Shown here in pieces: positions 7,849-16,304 of a DNA stretch of 64,000 nucleotides. The stretch comes from TMED109 sp002684605 (GTDB taxonomy: Bacteria; Pseudomonadota; Alphaproteobacteria; TMED109), in the NCBI GenBank assembly GCA_913046335.1, contig CAJWSU010000005.1:1-64000 (forward strand). The letters are read 5' to 3'. Numbering within the stretch: the first letter of the stretch is position 1; each line of letters begins with the position of its first letter. A program made the position numbers and the translations under genes. The notes beneath the pieces are model-generated. The model saw only the letters and a program-made list of their open reading frames with translations, ran no database searches and had not been told where the DNA came from.

Positions 7849-8868
7849 TTGTTAATAGTAATGATAGACCAAGATGCAAGTTTTAATGGAAGAACTTATA
7901 GAGAAGAGCCTTTAGGAGGAACAGAATCAGCCTTTGTTTTATTGGCAGAAGCTTTCGTTAAAAATGGTCATACAGTTATAGCATTAACTAAAAAATTAGT
8001 ATCAGAAGAATATAATGGAGTGACTTGGAAGCCTCTTAATAGCATCGTTAGTGAATGCGATCTATATATAATTAATAGAGCACCTATTTTGCTAGATAAT
8101 GCACCTAAAGCACAAAGAACAATTTTATGGATACATAATCCAGCAAGTTATTTAAATAAGTTTAGAAATTTTAGAAGATTAATTTTTAAAAATATAAAAG
8201 TAGTATGTTCTGGTAAATATCATTTTAATTCAGTACCATTATGGCTAAAATCTAGATCAGTAATAATTCCATTAGGGTTATCAGAAGATGTATTCTTGAA
8301 TGATAGTTTATTAAAAAAAACTCCTGAACCTTTAGTAATTTTTACATCTAATCCTGAGAGAGGGTTGTTATGGCTTGTTGATATTTGGATTAAAAAAATA
8401 AAAATTGCTATTCCAAATGCTAAGTTACATATTTTTGCTGGCTATAAAACTTATGGTGGAAGAAATAAAGAAAAAATTAAAAACATATTAAGCTCAGTGA
8501 GAGCTTTGAATGATTCTAGTATCGAATTATTTGAACCTATTCCAAAAAAACAACTTTTTGATAAATTGCTAAATTATAGAGCAATGCTTTATAAAGGAGA
8601 TCCCGGAGAAACTTTTTGCTTATCCGTAGCAGAAGCGCAAGCTTTAGGAGTTCCATGTGTAGTTAAACCTATAGGATCATTAGGTGAAAGAGTTAAAGAT
8701 AAAATAACTGGTATAGTAGCTTGTGATGACGAAGAGTTTACTAATGGTGCTATATCTATTTTAAAAGAAGATAAAGTTTGGATGACCTATAGAGATAATT
8801 CTTTAAAGTTTCAGAGAGATTATCAATGGGAAAAAATTGCAAAAAAATATACAAGCTTAATCAATTAA
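7849..8868 (+). CDS. Glycosyltransferase family 4 (GT-B)
   Basis: A 339-residue GT-B glycosyltransferase. The N-terminal half has PLGGTESAFVLLAEAF near residue 22, the acceptor-side glycine-rich loop. The C-terminal half has the nucleotide-sugar site GDPGETFCLSVAEAQALGVP, containing the E-X7-E motif of GT4 enzymes. The start is TTG at 7849: it keeps the first beta strand (LLIVMI) intact, whereas the ATG at 7861 would remove most of it. It probably acts in surface polysaccharide or lipopolysaccharide assembly with the neighbouring GT2 enzyme and epimerase. The gene ends in a four-base convergent overlap with the next. Confidence 0.85.
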   Translation: MLIVMIDQDASFNGRTYREEPLGGTESAFVLLAEAFVKNGHTVIALTKKLVSEEYNGVTWKPLNSIVSECDLYIINRAPILLDNAPKAQRTILWIHNPASYLNKFRNFRRLIFKNIKVVCSGKYHFNSVPLWLKSRSVIIPLGLSEDVFLNDSLLKKTPEPLVIFTSNPERGLLWLVDIWIKKIKIAIPNAKLHIFAGYKTYGGRNKEKIKNILSSVRALNDSSIELFEPIPKKQLFDKLLNYRAMLYKGDPGETFCLSVAEAQALGVPCVVKPIGSLGERVKDKITGIVACDDEEFTNGAISILKEDKVWMTYRDNSLKFQRDYQWEKIAKKYTSLIN

Positions 8869-9656
8869 TACTTAGGTTGATCTTTCTCCTCTAAGGAAGC
8901 TTTTAGATAACTAATTAAAACAAATAACGCAGCAAAAGTAGCATTTAAAAAACCCCAACCTTTTTCTTTATAACCTTTTCTGGTAATATAACATTTGTAA
9001 AACCTTGTTAGAGACCTTCTAATAGTTATCCATAAAGGAGGCATATTTTTTGATGATTTTCTAATATCACTTGCTTTAGCAGAAGTATATCTATCTAAAC
9101 GCAGGATCATATCTGATATATTTTTATCTACGTAATGCTCAATTCTATTCTCTAAAAATCCATGTTTATGGGATAGTTTTAGTGAAGGATGAATAGTCTC
9201 GTTTCCCCATATTTTAGAGTTTTTATTAAATAGGCAAGGCTTAGATGATACACCCCAAGAAGCTCCCCATCCATATCTTACTCTTTTTTTACCTATATAA
9301 TTATCAAAAGGGATTAAAAAATAACCTTTTGACTGGTCTTTCAAGAGATTAATTTTATTTCTAGCTTCTTCTATTAGTTTCTTATTAGCTCTTTCATCAG
9401 CATCAATTTCTAGAATCCACGTATTAGAACATTTTGATATTCCTTCATTTCTTCTATTTCCTTCGGATAACCAGCTACCTTCAATTATTGTACAATCGAA
9501 TTTTTTTGCTATATTTTTTGTGTTATCACTAGTTCTATCTAAAAAAATAATAATTTCATCAACTGTATTTAGGCTTTCTAAGCATTCTTTGATGTTATCT
9601 TCTTCATTTCTTGCAACTATAAGAGCCGAAATTTTTACTTTATTAATAGAGTTCAT
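8865..9656 (-). CDS. Glycosyltransferase family 2, KdtX/WaaE-like
   Basis: A 263-residue GT-A enzyme. The N-terminus SALIVARNEEDNIKECLESL is the donor-binding Rossmann strand and loop. EIDADERA around residue 83 carries the DxD-type metal motif. The C-terminal region fits the WaaE/KdtX subgroup of small inner-core lipopolysaccharide glucosyltransferases, which end in a basic membrane-associating stretch. It is divergent from the epimerase at 9732 across 75 bases. The sugar and acceptor are unknown. Confidence 0.83.
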   Translation of the reverse strand: MNSINKVKISALIVARNEEDNIKECLESLNTVDEIIIFLDRTSDNTKNIAKKFDCTIIEGSWLSEGNRRNEGISKCSNTWILEIDADERANKKLIEEARNKINLLKDQSKGYFLIPFDNYIGKKRVRYGWGASWGVSSKPCLFNKNSKIWGNETIHPSLKLSHKHGFLENRIEHYVDKNISDMILRLDRYTSAKASDIRKSSKNMPPLWITIRRSLTRFYKCYITRKGYKEKGWGFLNATFAALFVLISYLKASLEEKDQPKY

Positions 9657-9731
9657 TTTAATCCAGATGTATATTTAATTATGGTATGTATAAAAAATAT
9701 ATAATAGCATATATAATATGGATATATAATT

Positions 9732-10685
9732 TTGAATAATAAAAAACATAATATTATTGTTTCTGGCGCTTCTGGTTTTATTGGTAAGTCTTTAATAATG
9801 AAGCTAATAGAACATGGCCATCATGTGTTTGGTTTAGTTAGAACTCCGATAAGACATTTTAACTCAGTTTTTTATACTAATATCTTAATTGAAGATATTT
9901 CAAGTAATATTGATTTTGATGCAGATGTAAATGTAGATATAATTTATCATTTAGCGGCCAAAACGCATTCTGTTTCAAATAACTACAAAGAATATTATGA
10001 TGTAAATGTGTTAGGTTTACAAAGTATAATAAATTTATCAAATAGATTAAGTGTAAAAAAAATAATTATGCTTTCTTCAATTAAAGTTAATGGTGAAGGC
10101 TTCAAATCTAATCATATATTTTATTCAGAAAAAAGTGTTGAAAAGCCTCAAGATAATTATGGACTTTCTAAGCTAGAGGCTGAAAATATATTAAAAAGTC
10201 ACTGTATAAATGCTGATGTTGGTTTTGTAATATTAAGGCCACCATTAGTTTATGGAACAGGAGTAAAAGGAAACTTAAAAAAATTAATGTCTTATATCGA
10301 CAGAAATATTCCTTTACCAATAATTAATACTAAAAATAAAAGGTCTTTAATTTCATTAAGAAATTTAGTTAATGCACTAATAATTGTTATGCATAATGAG
10401 AACATCAAAAATAAAACGTATTTAGTTGCAGACGATATTCCTATAAGTGTTGAAGATTTATATAAAAATATAGCTAAGATTATGAATAAAAAACTATTTA
10501 TAATAAAATTTTATTCATTATTTTTTAAAATTTTATTATGGCCTATAGGCAAATCTATACTTGTAGAAAAAATTTCTAATTCACTTATAGTTGATAATAC
10601 AAAAATTAAAAAAGAAACTGATTGGGACCCTAAAACTAATATAATGGATGAATTAAAGTATATGATAGAAAAAAAAGAAGATTAA
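9732..10685 (+). CDS. NAD-dependent nucleotide-sugar epimerase/dehydratase
   Basis: A 317-residue extended short-chain dehydrogenase. GASGFIG (residues 12-18) is the NAD-binding glycine motif. LSSIKVNG near 114-121 supplies the catalytic Ser, and YGLSK (Tyr143, Lys147) is the YxxxK pair. It resembles UDP-glucose/GlcNAc 4-epimerase-type enzymes seen in polysaccharide loci, in line with the two adjacent glycosyltransferases. The start codon is TTG with no obvious SD, so the true start is less certain than the reading frame. PhyH follows after 14 bases. Confidence 0.83.
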   Translation: MNNKKHNIIVSGASGFIGKSLIMKLIEHGHHVFGLVRTPIRHFNSVFYTNILIEDISSNIDFDADVNVDIIYHLAAKTHSVSNNYKEYYDVNVLGLQSIINLSNRLSVKKIIMLSSIKVNGEGFKSNHIFYSEKSVEKPQDNYGLSKLEAENILKSHCINADVGFVILRPPLVYGTGVKGNLKKLMSYIDRNIPLPIINTKNKRSLISLRNLVNALIIVMHNENIKNKTYLVADDIPISVEDLYKNIAKIMNKKLFIIKFYSLFFKILLWPIGKSILVEKISNSLIVDNTKIKKETDWDPKTNIMDELKYMIEKKED

Positions 10686-10699
10686 CTTAGGAGTTTAGA

Positions 10700-11575
10700 A
10701 TGAGTTATAAATTATCTGCAAAACAAATAAAAAAATATAATGAAGATGGTTTTGTCATAATAGATAACGTAATAGATAAAGATTTTTTAAATAAAGTAAA
10801 ATTAGCTACAACTAAAATTGTAGAAAAAGCATCTTTGATAGACAATTCTAATGATCAATATGATTTAGCTGATAATCATTCTAGGAGCAAAATAAGTGTT
10901 AGAAGAATTAAGCAGCCTCATAGTTTTGACAATACATTTAAAGATCTATTGTATTATCCCAGTGTTATACAAAAAGTTAAATCATTATTAGGCAAAAACT
11001 TTAGGTTGCATAATGGTAAAATCAACTTAAAGTCACCTTCAGCTGGAGATTTAGTTGATTGGCATCAAGATTGGGCTTTTTATCCTCACTCTAACGATGA
11101 TGTTCTTGCAGTAGGTATTATGTTAGATGATATGACTTCAGATAATGGTTCTGTATTATTTATTCCTGGTTCTCATAAAGGTAAAATCTATAATCATCAT
11201 CACAATGGATGTTTTGCAGGAGCAATAGATATAGAAAAAGATAATATTGATCTTAGTGATGCGTTTGAAGTAACTGGAAAAGCCGGAAGTATAACTATAC
11301 ATCATGCCAGATTATTACATGCATCCAAGCCAAATAATTCTAACACCATGAGAAGATTCTTACTGTGGGAGTTTGCAGCTAGTGATGCTTGGCCACTTAT
11401 GGGAATAAATGATTATAATGACTTTAATAAAAAAATTATATCAGGGAAAACTATTAATACTCCAAGGTTAAGTAATGTTCCCGTTATAATGCCTTTACCT
11501 GCAGCAATTAACCAAGGATCTATTTTTGAAAACCAGAAAGTAGTTACTAAAAATAAAAATAATATTTTAATGTAA
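10700..11575 (+). CDS. Phytanoyl-CoA dioxygenase family (PhyH) Fe(II)/2-oxoglutarate oxygenase
   Basis: A 291-residue cupin-fold oxygenase. The iron triad is visible as WHQDW (His122, Asp124) and the distal His207 in HHARLLHASKPN. An arginine about ten residues later (RR, 217-218) should bind the 2-oxoglutarate carboxylate. The family hydroxylates varied small molecules, including ectoine, phosphonates and acyl groups, and the substrate cannot be told here. SD TAGGAG precedes the ATG, and the gene probably belongs to the transcript that starts with the epimerase. Confidence 0.87.
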   Translation: MSYKLSAKQIKKYNEDGFVIIDNVIDKDFLNKVKLATTKIVEKASLIDNSNDQYDLADNHSRSKISVRRIKQPHSFDNTFKDLLYYPSVIQKVKSLLGKNFRLHNGKINLKSPSAGDLVDWHQDWAFYPHSNDDVLAVGIMLDDMTSDNGSVLFIPGSHKGKIYNHHHNGCFAGAIDIEKDNIDLSDAFEVTGKAGSITIHHARLLHASKPNNSNTMRRFLLWEFAASDAWPLMGINDYNDFNKKIISGKTINTPRLSNVPVIMPLPAAINQGSIFENQKVVTKNKNNILM

Positions 11576-11662
11576 TATTTATATGTAATTATTAATATAA
11601 TTTTGAGTTCTGCTTAAACTAGTCTATTCTAATATTATAAATTATATAATGGAGGTTAAATT

Positions 11663-12913
11663 ATGAAAATTTTAATAACACTACTAATTTCTTCTTTTTT
11701 TGGTTTATCTGTATTTGCAGATACTACAGATCAAAAATGGATGAATAAAGTAGAAGTGACTAAAAAAGGTGATCATTGCGCAGATGATAGTAATTGTTTT
11801 AATCGTTATCATCCGGCAATTCCAGCGGTAGCTAAAGCAAATCCAGGCGATATTATTATTATCCATTCAAGAGATGCTTTAGATAGCCAATTTAGATTAG
11901 ATTCTATTGCTGATGATCTTTCAACAGTAGATTTAGGATTAGTTCATCCAATGATGGGACCAGTTCATATAAACGGTGCCAAAAGAGGGGACGCATTAGA
12001 GGTTGAGCTTATAGATATTATTCCAGATGAGTATGGATATACTGTAATTGCGCCAGGCTTTGGTTTTTTAAGAGATTTGTTTCCAGACCCTTATATAGTT
12101 AATTGGAAACTTACAAGAATTGGAGCGGTTTCAGATGGAATGCCAGGTATAACAGTTCCTTTTGAAGCTTTTCCAGGTTCTATAGGAGTGCTGCCAGGTC
12201 TACCAGAAGTTGCAGCATGGAAAGCACGTGAAGCTGATTTAGCAGCTGCTGGCGGCGTTGTGCTTGGCCCTTCATCAGGAGGAGCACTTCCTGCTTCTGT
12301 ATGTGGAGAGGGAGGAAGTCATGCAAATGATTGTCTAAGAACTATTCCCCCTAGAGAAAATGGAGGAAATATGGATGTACAACAAATGCAAATTGGTACA
12401 AAAATTATATTTCCTTGTTTCGTAGATGGATGTGGTTTGTTTGCGGGTGACGTTCATTATGCTCAAGGCGATGGCGAGGTTTCAGGTACTGCAATTGAAA
12501 TGGGCGCTGTAAATGTATACAGAACTAGAATCCTTAAGGGTAAAGGTAAAGAAATGGACATGCCTGTTACAGTAGGTGATGATCAAATCAGAGATATGGA
12601 ACCTTCACGTTACTATCAAACAGTTGGTATTCCTTTAAAAGGTAAGGGGGTAGTTCTGCCTTCACATGCTTATTTAGGTTCTGAAAAAATCACTAATTTA
12701 GAAAATTTATCTGAGGATTTAACTGCAGCAGCTCGTCATGCTTTAATTCAAATGATTGACTATATAGTTAGAGAGCATGGCTTAACTAGAGAGCAAGCTT
12801 ATATTTTATGTTCAGTAGCAGTAGATTTAAGAGTAGGACAAGTAGTTGATGTTCCTAATTTTATAATTACAGCCGTTCTAAATTTGAACGTGTTTGATAA
12901 AAACCGTAACTAG
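11663..12913 (+). CDS. Exported acetamidase/formamidase family protein
   Basis: A 416-residue protein of the FmdA/AmdA family, which hydrolyses formamide or acetamide to ammonia and the acid. Family features include IPAVAKANPGDIIIIHSRDALD in the N-terminal half, DVHYAQGDGEVSGTAIE (around residues 268-284) and the C-terminal Cys-containing LTREQAYILCSVAVDLRVGQ. A clear Sec signal peptide (MKILITLLISSFFGLSVFA) predicts a periplasmic location, which is unusual for characterised cytoplasmic formamidases. Base composition is noticeably richer in G and C than its neighbours, which may reflect strong conservation or transfer. SD GGAGG is strong. Confidence 0.87.
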   Translation: MKILITLLISSFFGLSVFADTTDQKWMNKVEVTKKGDHCADDSNCFNRYHPAIPAVAKANPGDIIIIHSRDALDSQFRLDSIADDLSTVDLGLVHPMMGPVHINGAKRGDALEVELIDIIPDEYGYTVIAPGFGFLRDLFPDPYIVNWKLTRIGAVSDGMPGITVPFEAFPGSIGVLPGLPEVAAWKAREADLAAAGGVVLGPSSGGALPASVCGEGGSHANDCLRTIPPRENGGNMDVQQMQIGTKIIFPCFVDGCGLFAGDVHYAQGDGEVSGTAIEMGAVNVYRTRILKGKGKEMDMPVTVGDDQIRDMEPSRYYQTVGIPLKGKGVVLPSHAYLGSEKITNLENLSEDLTAAARHALIQMIDYIVREHGLTREQAYILCSVAVDLRVGQVVDVPNFIITAVLNLNVFDKNRN

Positions 12914-12930
12914 TAAAGTATAATTATTAT

Positions 12931-12963
12931 ATATGAGAGGCGCATTGTTTGTGTCTCTCATAT
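12931..12963 (+). other. Strong intercistronic hairpin between formamidase and exported protein
   Basis: ATATGAGAGGCGCA pairs with TGTGTCTCTCATAT around the five-base loop TTGTT, giving 14 base pairs counting G-U pairs. It occupies the gap just upstream of the ATG at 12980. There is no U-tract right after it on the plus strand, so an intrinsic terminator is less likely than an RNA processing, stabilising or translation-affecting hairpin. Confidence 0.55.
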
Positions 12964-12979
12964 GTAGTATAAACATTTT

Positions 12980-13555
12980 ATGTTAAATAGACGACTCTTA
13001 CTTAAATTTATAATGCTTCCTATTGGGTTTATAACTATGGGGCATGCTCCATGGGGACAATGGCAGGTTTATAGAATGCGACATATGTTGCTACTAAGCG
13101 TTATTGAGGATCCAGAAAGTTATCCTTTTTCAAAAATTATAATAGAAGCTTTAGAAGAAACTTTACCTGAAGCAAAAGCAAGGCCTGCAAGAGCAAGGGG
13201 TTTTGAAAGGGTTTATAATTTACTATCGACTGATCAAATGCCTTTAGTGGTATTATCTAAAAATAATGCAATTTCACTATTATATGGTACAGGCGTATTT
13301 AATGAATTTCCTCCTGTTCGTATGCAAATAGTATACGATTTTGGAGAAATGGTTTTGTTGGCTAGGCCAAAAATGCCAGATAGTCATACATGGCGAATTA
13401 CAGATGCATTAATTAGTTCTGGCAAATTTACTTCAGTAATTCATAATACTGAAATACCTGTTCATAATGGAAGTAATGTTAGGCTCCTAAATTTACCTAT
13501 GCCAGATGAGCCTAAGGCCAAAGATGATAATAGCAAAGAAGAACCTATTCTATAA
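12980..13555 (+). CDS. Exported protein of unknown function
   Basis: A 191-residue protein not recognised with confidence. The N-terminus MLNRRLLLKFIMLPIGFITMG looks like an export signal with twin arginines, though it lacks a perfect Tat motif. The body has alternating helix and strand character (SKIIIEALEETLPEAKARPARARGF, MQIVYDFGEMVLLARP) reminiscent of half of a periplasmic solute-binding fold. It ends in a charged, probably disordered tail (KAKDDNSKEEP). It follows the exported formamidase after 66 bases containing a strong hairpin and is followed by a terminator, so the two may form one operon and act together in the periplasm. No function is assigned. Confidence 0.7.
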   Translation: MLNRRLLLKFIMLPIGFITMGHAPWGQWQVYRMRHMLLLSVIEDPESYPFSKIIIEALEETLPEAKARPARARGFERVYNLLSTDQMPLVVLSKNNAISLLYGTGVFNEFPPVRMQIVYDFGEMVLLARPKMPDSHTWRITDALISSGKFTSVIHNTEIPVHNGSNVRLLNLPMPDEPKAKDDNSKEEPIL

Positions 13556-13559
13556 TAAA

Positions 13560-13600
13560 GAATAGTCTAATCATAATTAAATTAGACTATTCCTGGTTTT
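13560..13600. terminator. Intrinsic terminator after the formamidase operon
   Basis: GAATAGTCTAAT (13560-13571) and ATTAGACTATTC (13581-13592) form a perfect 12-bp stem with a nine-base loop, followed by CTGGTTTTAT. It sits between convergent genes and may serve both, since AT-rich sequence also flanks its left side. Confidence 0.7.
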
Positions 13601-13632
13601 ATAAAGTAACTATTTAATATTAAGTTTTTTTC

Positions 13633-14928
13633 TTAACCCTTTGATTTAATTAAAGCTTGGTCGATATCATTAATTATATCTTCTATGTGCTCTATGCCTA
13701 TAGACAACCTCACATAGGATGGAGTGACACCAGATTTTAATTGATCTTGAGAGCTTAGTTGAGAGTGAGTTGTAGAAGCAGGGTGAATAGCTAAACTTCT
13801 ACTATCACCTATATTTGCAACATGATATAAAAGTTCTAATGAATCAATAAACTTCTTGCCAGCATCTATTCCCCCTTCAATTTCAAAACCAACTAAAGCT
13901 CCATAACCATTATTTAAATATTTGTTAACTCTATTTTTGTTCTCACCTGTAAATAAGCTTGGATAAATAACTTTAGTTATATTCCTAGATAAAGACAGAT
14001 GTTCAGCAACTAGTTTAGCATTTTTACATTGTTCTCTAATTCTTAATGGAAGAGTTTCTAAACCTTGAATAAATTGAAATGCATTAAAGGGACTCATTGC
14101 TACACCTATATCTCTTAATAAAGTTACTCTAGCTTTTAGTATATAGGCAATAGGACCCAAAGGTTTAACGGCTTCAGTCCAGACTGCACCATGATAACTT
14201 GGGTCTGGTTTATTTAATAAAGGTTGTCTATCTTTAAATTTCTCCCAATCAAAGTTACCACTATCAATTATAATGCCCCCTATGGAAGTTCCATGTCCAC
14301 CAATATATTTAGTAGTTGAATGAATTACAATTGCTGCTCCGTGATCTATAGGTTTTGAAATTATAGGAGATGCAGTATTATCAATTATAAGTGGAATTCC
14401 TAATTTTTTACCAATATCTGAAACTTCACCTATAGGAAAAATATTCAATTTAGGATTAGGAAGTGTTTCTCCATAATAAGCCCTAGTATTTTCATCAGTA
14501 GCTTCTAAAAAATTATTAGGGTCTGCTGGGTCAACAAAACGAACTTCTATACCTTGATCCTTTAAAGTATTTGCAAATAAATTCCAAGTTCCTCCATAAA
14601 CATCAGTGGAAGAAACAATATTGTCTCCAACTTTTGCAATATTTTGTATAGCAATAGCAGTTGCTGATTGGCCAGAAGCTGTAGCTAATGCGGCTACTCC
14701 TCCTTCTAATACAGCAAGTCGCTTTTCCAATACATCAGTTGTTGGGTTCATTATTCGTGTATATATATTTCCAAGTTCTGATAATGAGAATAAATTAGAG
14801 GCATGTTGAGTGTTTTTAAATTGATAAGAAGTGGTTTGATTTATAGGTACTGCAACTGATCCAGTAGTCGGATCTGATCTCCATCCGCTATGAAGGGCAA
14901 TTGTTTCTGGTTTAGTATAGTTAGTCAT
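13633..14928 (-). CDS. metY: O-acetylhomoserine sulfhydrylase
   Basis: A 431-residue Cys/Met-metabolism PLP enzyme. The size is that of O-acetylhomoserine (thiol)-lyase MetY rather than the shorter (about 380-400 residue) cystathionine enzymes. The PLP lysine is Lys207 in HSTTKYIGGHG. YTRIMNPTTDVLEKRLAVLEGG is the substrate- and PLP-phosphate-binding region contributed by the neighbouring subunit. It makes homocysteine from O-acetylhomoserine and sulfide for methionine synthesis. SD AAGGAG precedes the ATG, and the 5' leader carries a SAM-II riboswitch (15047-15100), which supports a methionine-pathway role and repression by S-adenosylmethionine. Confidence 0.93.
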   Translation of the reverse strand: MTNYTKPETIALHSGWRSDPTTGSVAVPINQTTSYQFKNTQHASNLFSLSELGNIYTRIMNPTTDVLEKRLAVLEGGVAALATASGQSATAIAIQNIAKVGDNIVSSTDVYGGTWNLFANTLKDQGIEVRFVDPADPNNFLEATDENTRAYYGETLPNPKLNIFPIGEVSDIGKKLGIPLIIDNTASPIISKPIDHGAAIVIHSTTKYIGGHGTSIGGIIIDSGNFDWEKFKDRQPLLNKPDPSYHGAVWTEAVKPLGPIAYILKARVTLLRDIGVAMSPFNAFQFIQGLETLPLRIREQCKNAKLVAEHLSLSRNITKVIYPSLFTGENKNRVNKYLNNGYGALVGFEIEGGIDAGKKFIDSLELLYHVANIGDSRSLAIHPASTTHSQLSSQDQLKSGVTPSYVRLSIGIEHIEDIINDIDQALIKSKG

Positions 14929-14941
14929 AATAATCTCCTTT

Positions 14942-14955
14942 CCCAGTAAACTGGG
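14942..14955 (-). other. Hairpin abutting the metY ribosome binding site
   Basis: CCCAG and CTGGG pair around a four-base TTTA loop directly upstream of the metY AAGGAG. It could influence ribosome access or be a processing site. Confidence 0.4.
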
Positions 14956-15004
14956 CTCTATTATAACTCCAGCTTTTTAATGGAAAGGGCCAAAAAAATT
15001 TGGT

Positions 15005-15040
15005 AAAAAAAAGGGCCACACAAATCTTTTTGGTGGTCCC
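15005..15040 (-). terminator. Candidate intrinsic terminator in the metY leader
   Basis: On the minus strand, GGGACCACCAAA pairs with TTTGTGTGGCCC around an AAGA loop. This gives 11 base pairs with one single-base bulge on each arm, immediately followed by eight T residues. It lies downstream of the SAM-II aptamer and upstream of metY. Its 5' arm is shared with the competing hairpin at 15032-15048. Confidence 0.6.
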
Positions 15041-15048
15041 AGACCACC
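15032..15048 (-). promoter_or_regulatory. Candidate antiterminator hairpin in the metY leader
   Basis: GGTGGTC and GACCACC form a perfect seven-base-pair stem with a TGG loop. The 3' arm is the same sequence that forms the 5' arm of the terminator at 15005-15040, so the two structures exclude each other. The first two bases are the last GG of the SAM-II aptamer. Confidence 0.5.
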
Positions 15049-15100
15049 TCTTTAGCAGTATTTATATAGCGCTCGCAAGCTGGAGCTCAAATCAGCGCTT
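15047..15100 (-). ncRNA. SAM-II riboswitch upstream of metY
   Basis: On the minus strand the sequence contains the conserved SAM-II elements in order: AGCGCTGATTTGA (P1 5' arm plus U-rich L1), TTGCGAGCGCT (P1 3' arm), ATAAATAC, then GCTAAAGAGG at the 3' end, which forms the pseudoknot and normally sequesters the SD. SAM-II is a compact H-type pseudoknot aptamer found mainly in Alphaproteobacteria upstream of metA, metX and metY-type genes. Here it lies about 120 bases before the metY ATG, followed by alternative hairpins, which suggests transcriptional rather than purely translational output. Confidence 0.9.
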
Positions 15101-15128
15101 ATGTAAACTTAGTATAATATTATTTTTT

Positions 15129-15156
15129 TGTAAAGGTCTTATTATTATAATATAAA
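15129..15156 (+). promoter_or_regulatory. Candidate promoter of the epoxide hydrolase gene
   Basis: TTGTAA (15129-15134) and TATAAA (15151-15156) are 16 bases apart, and a start near 15163 would leave a short leader before the ATG at 15189. The background is AT-rich, so the match is only suggestive. Confidence 0.3.
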
Positions 15157-15188
15157 GTATATTTTTATAATTTATAAGGAACTAACTA

Positions 15189-16304
15189 ATGGAATTATAT
15201 GCTACAGGGGTAAGATCAAGAAAAATTAATAATATAAATGGCCTTACTATGCATGTATTAGAAGCAGGGTATGAGAATTCAGAAAATAAACCTTGTATAG
15301 TACTTCTTCATGGTTTTCCCGAATTAGCTTATAGCTGGAGAAAATTATTAATTCCTTTAGCAAATGCAGGATATTATGTCATAGCTCCGGACCAAAGGGG
15401 ATACGGTTATACAGAAGGATGGAAAGATAATTATGAAGGAGATATATCTGAATTTGAAATGACAAATTTAGTAAAAGATATTGTTTCATTAATTTTTTCT
15501 TTAGGAAAAAAATCTATAGATTGTTTGGTAGGTCATGATTTTGGTTCAATAGTTGCTGCACATGCAACATTAATTAGACCTGATATTTTTAAATCTGTTG
15601 TTTTAATGAGTGCTCCTTTTGATGGAGTACCAACAATAAATTATGAATACCATGACGATGAAAGCATAGATATACATAAGGAGATGGCTAGTTTAAGCAA
15701 ACCTAGAAAACATTATCAATGGTATTATTCAACTGATCAGGCAAATGACGATATGATGATTTCTAAACAGGGACTTAAAAACTTCTTAAGAGCATATTAC
15801 CATGTAAAAAGTGCGGATTGGAAAAATAATGTACCCTTTAAATTAAATGGATGGAAAGCTTCTGAATTAGAAAAACTACCAGGCTATTATGTAATGGATT
15901 ATGGATTAAATATGGCAGAGCAAGTTAATATGGAGATGCCTTCTGAAGAAGAAATAAAAAATAATATATGGTTAGATAATAAAGAATTAGAATATTATTT
16001 TTCTGTTTATAGTAAGACTGGTTTTCAAGGAGGGTTAAATTGGTATAGATGTATGGTTGATAGTAACTTTAGATCAAAATTAGAGATATATAGTGGTTTA
16101 AAGATAACCGTGCCATCATTATTTATTGCAGGTAATAAAGATTGGGGTATATATCAAAAACCAAATGCATTAGAAAATATGCAAAACATACATTGTCCAA
16201 AAATGCAGAAAATTTTACTTATTGATAATGCAGGGCATTGGGTTCAACAAGAAAAACCTGAAGAAGTTATTGAAGCACTTTTAGATTTTATATCTTCATT
16301 ATAA
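15189..16304 (+). CDS. Epoxide hydrolase (alpha/beta hydrolase)
   Basis: A 371-residue soluble epoxide-hydrolase-type alpha/beta hydrolase. HGFPE (residues 41-45) is the oxyanion-side motif typical of epoxide hydrolases. VGHDFGS places the nucleophile at Asp117, and GHWVQQEKPEE gives the catalytic His350. A lid domain spans roughly residues 150-270. Such enzymes open epoxides to diols through a covalent ester intermediate; dehalogenases share the fold, but HGFPE favours an epoxide hydrolase. SD AAGGA precedes the ATG. It converges on the quinone oxidoreductase with no gap. Confidence 0.87.
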   Translation: MELYATGVRSRKINNINGLTMHVLEAGYENSENKPCIVLLHGFPELAYSWRKLLIPLANAGYYVIAPDQRGYGYTEGWKDNYEGDISEFEMTNLVKDIVSLIFSLGKKSIDCLVGHDFGSIVAAHATLIRPDIFKSVVLMSAPFDGVPTINYEYHDDESIDIHKEMASLSKPRKHYQWYYSTDQANDDMMISKQGLKNFLRAYYHVKSADWKNNVPFKLNGWKASELEKLPGYYVMDYGLNMAEQVNMEMPSEEEIKNNIWLDNKELEYYFSVYSKTGFQGGLNWYRCMVDSNFRSKLEIYSGLKITVPSLFIAGNKDWGIYQKPNALENMQNIHCPKMQKILLIDNAGHWVQQEKPEEVIEALLDFISSL

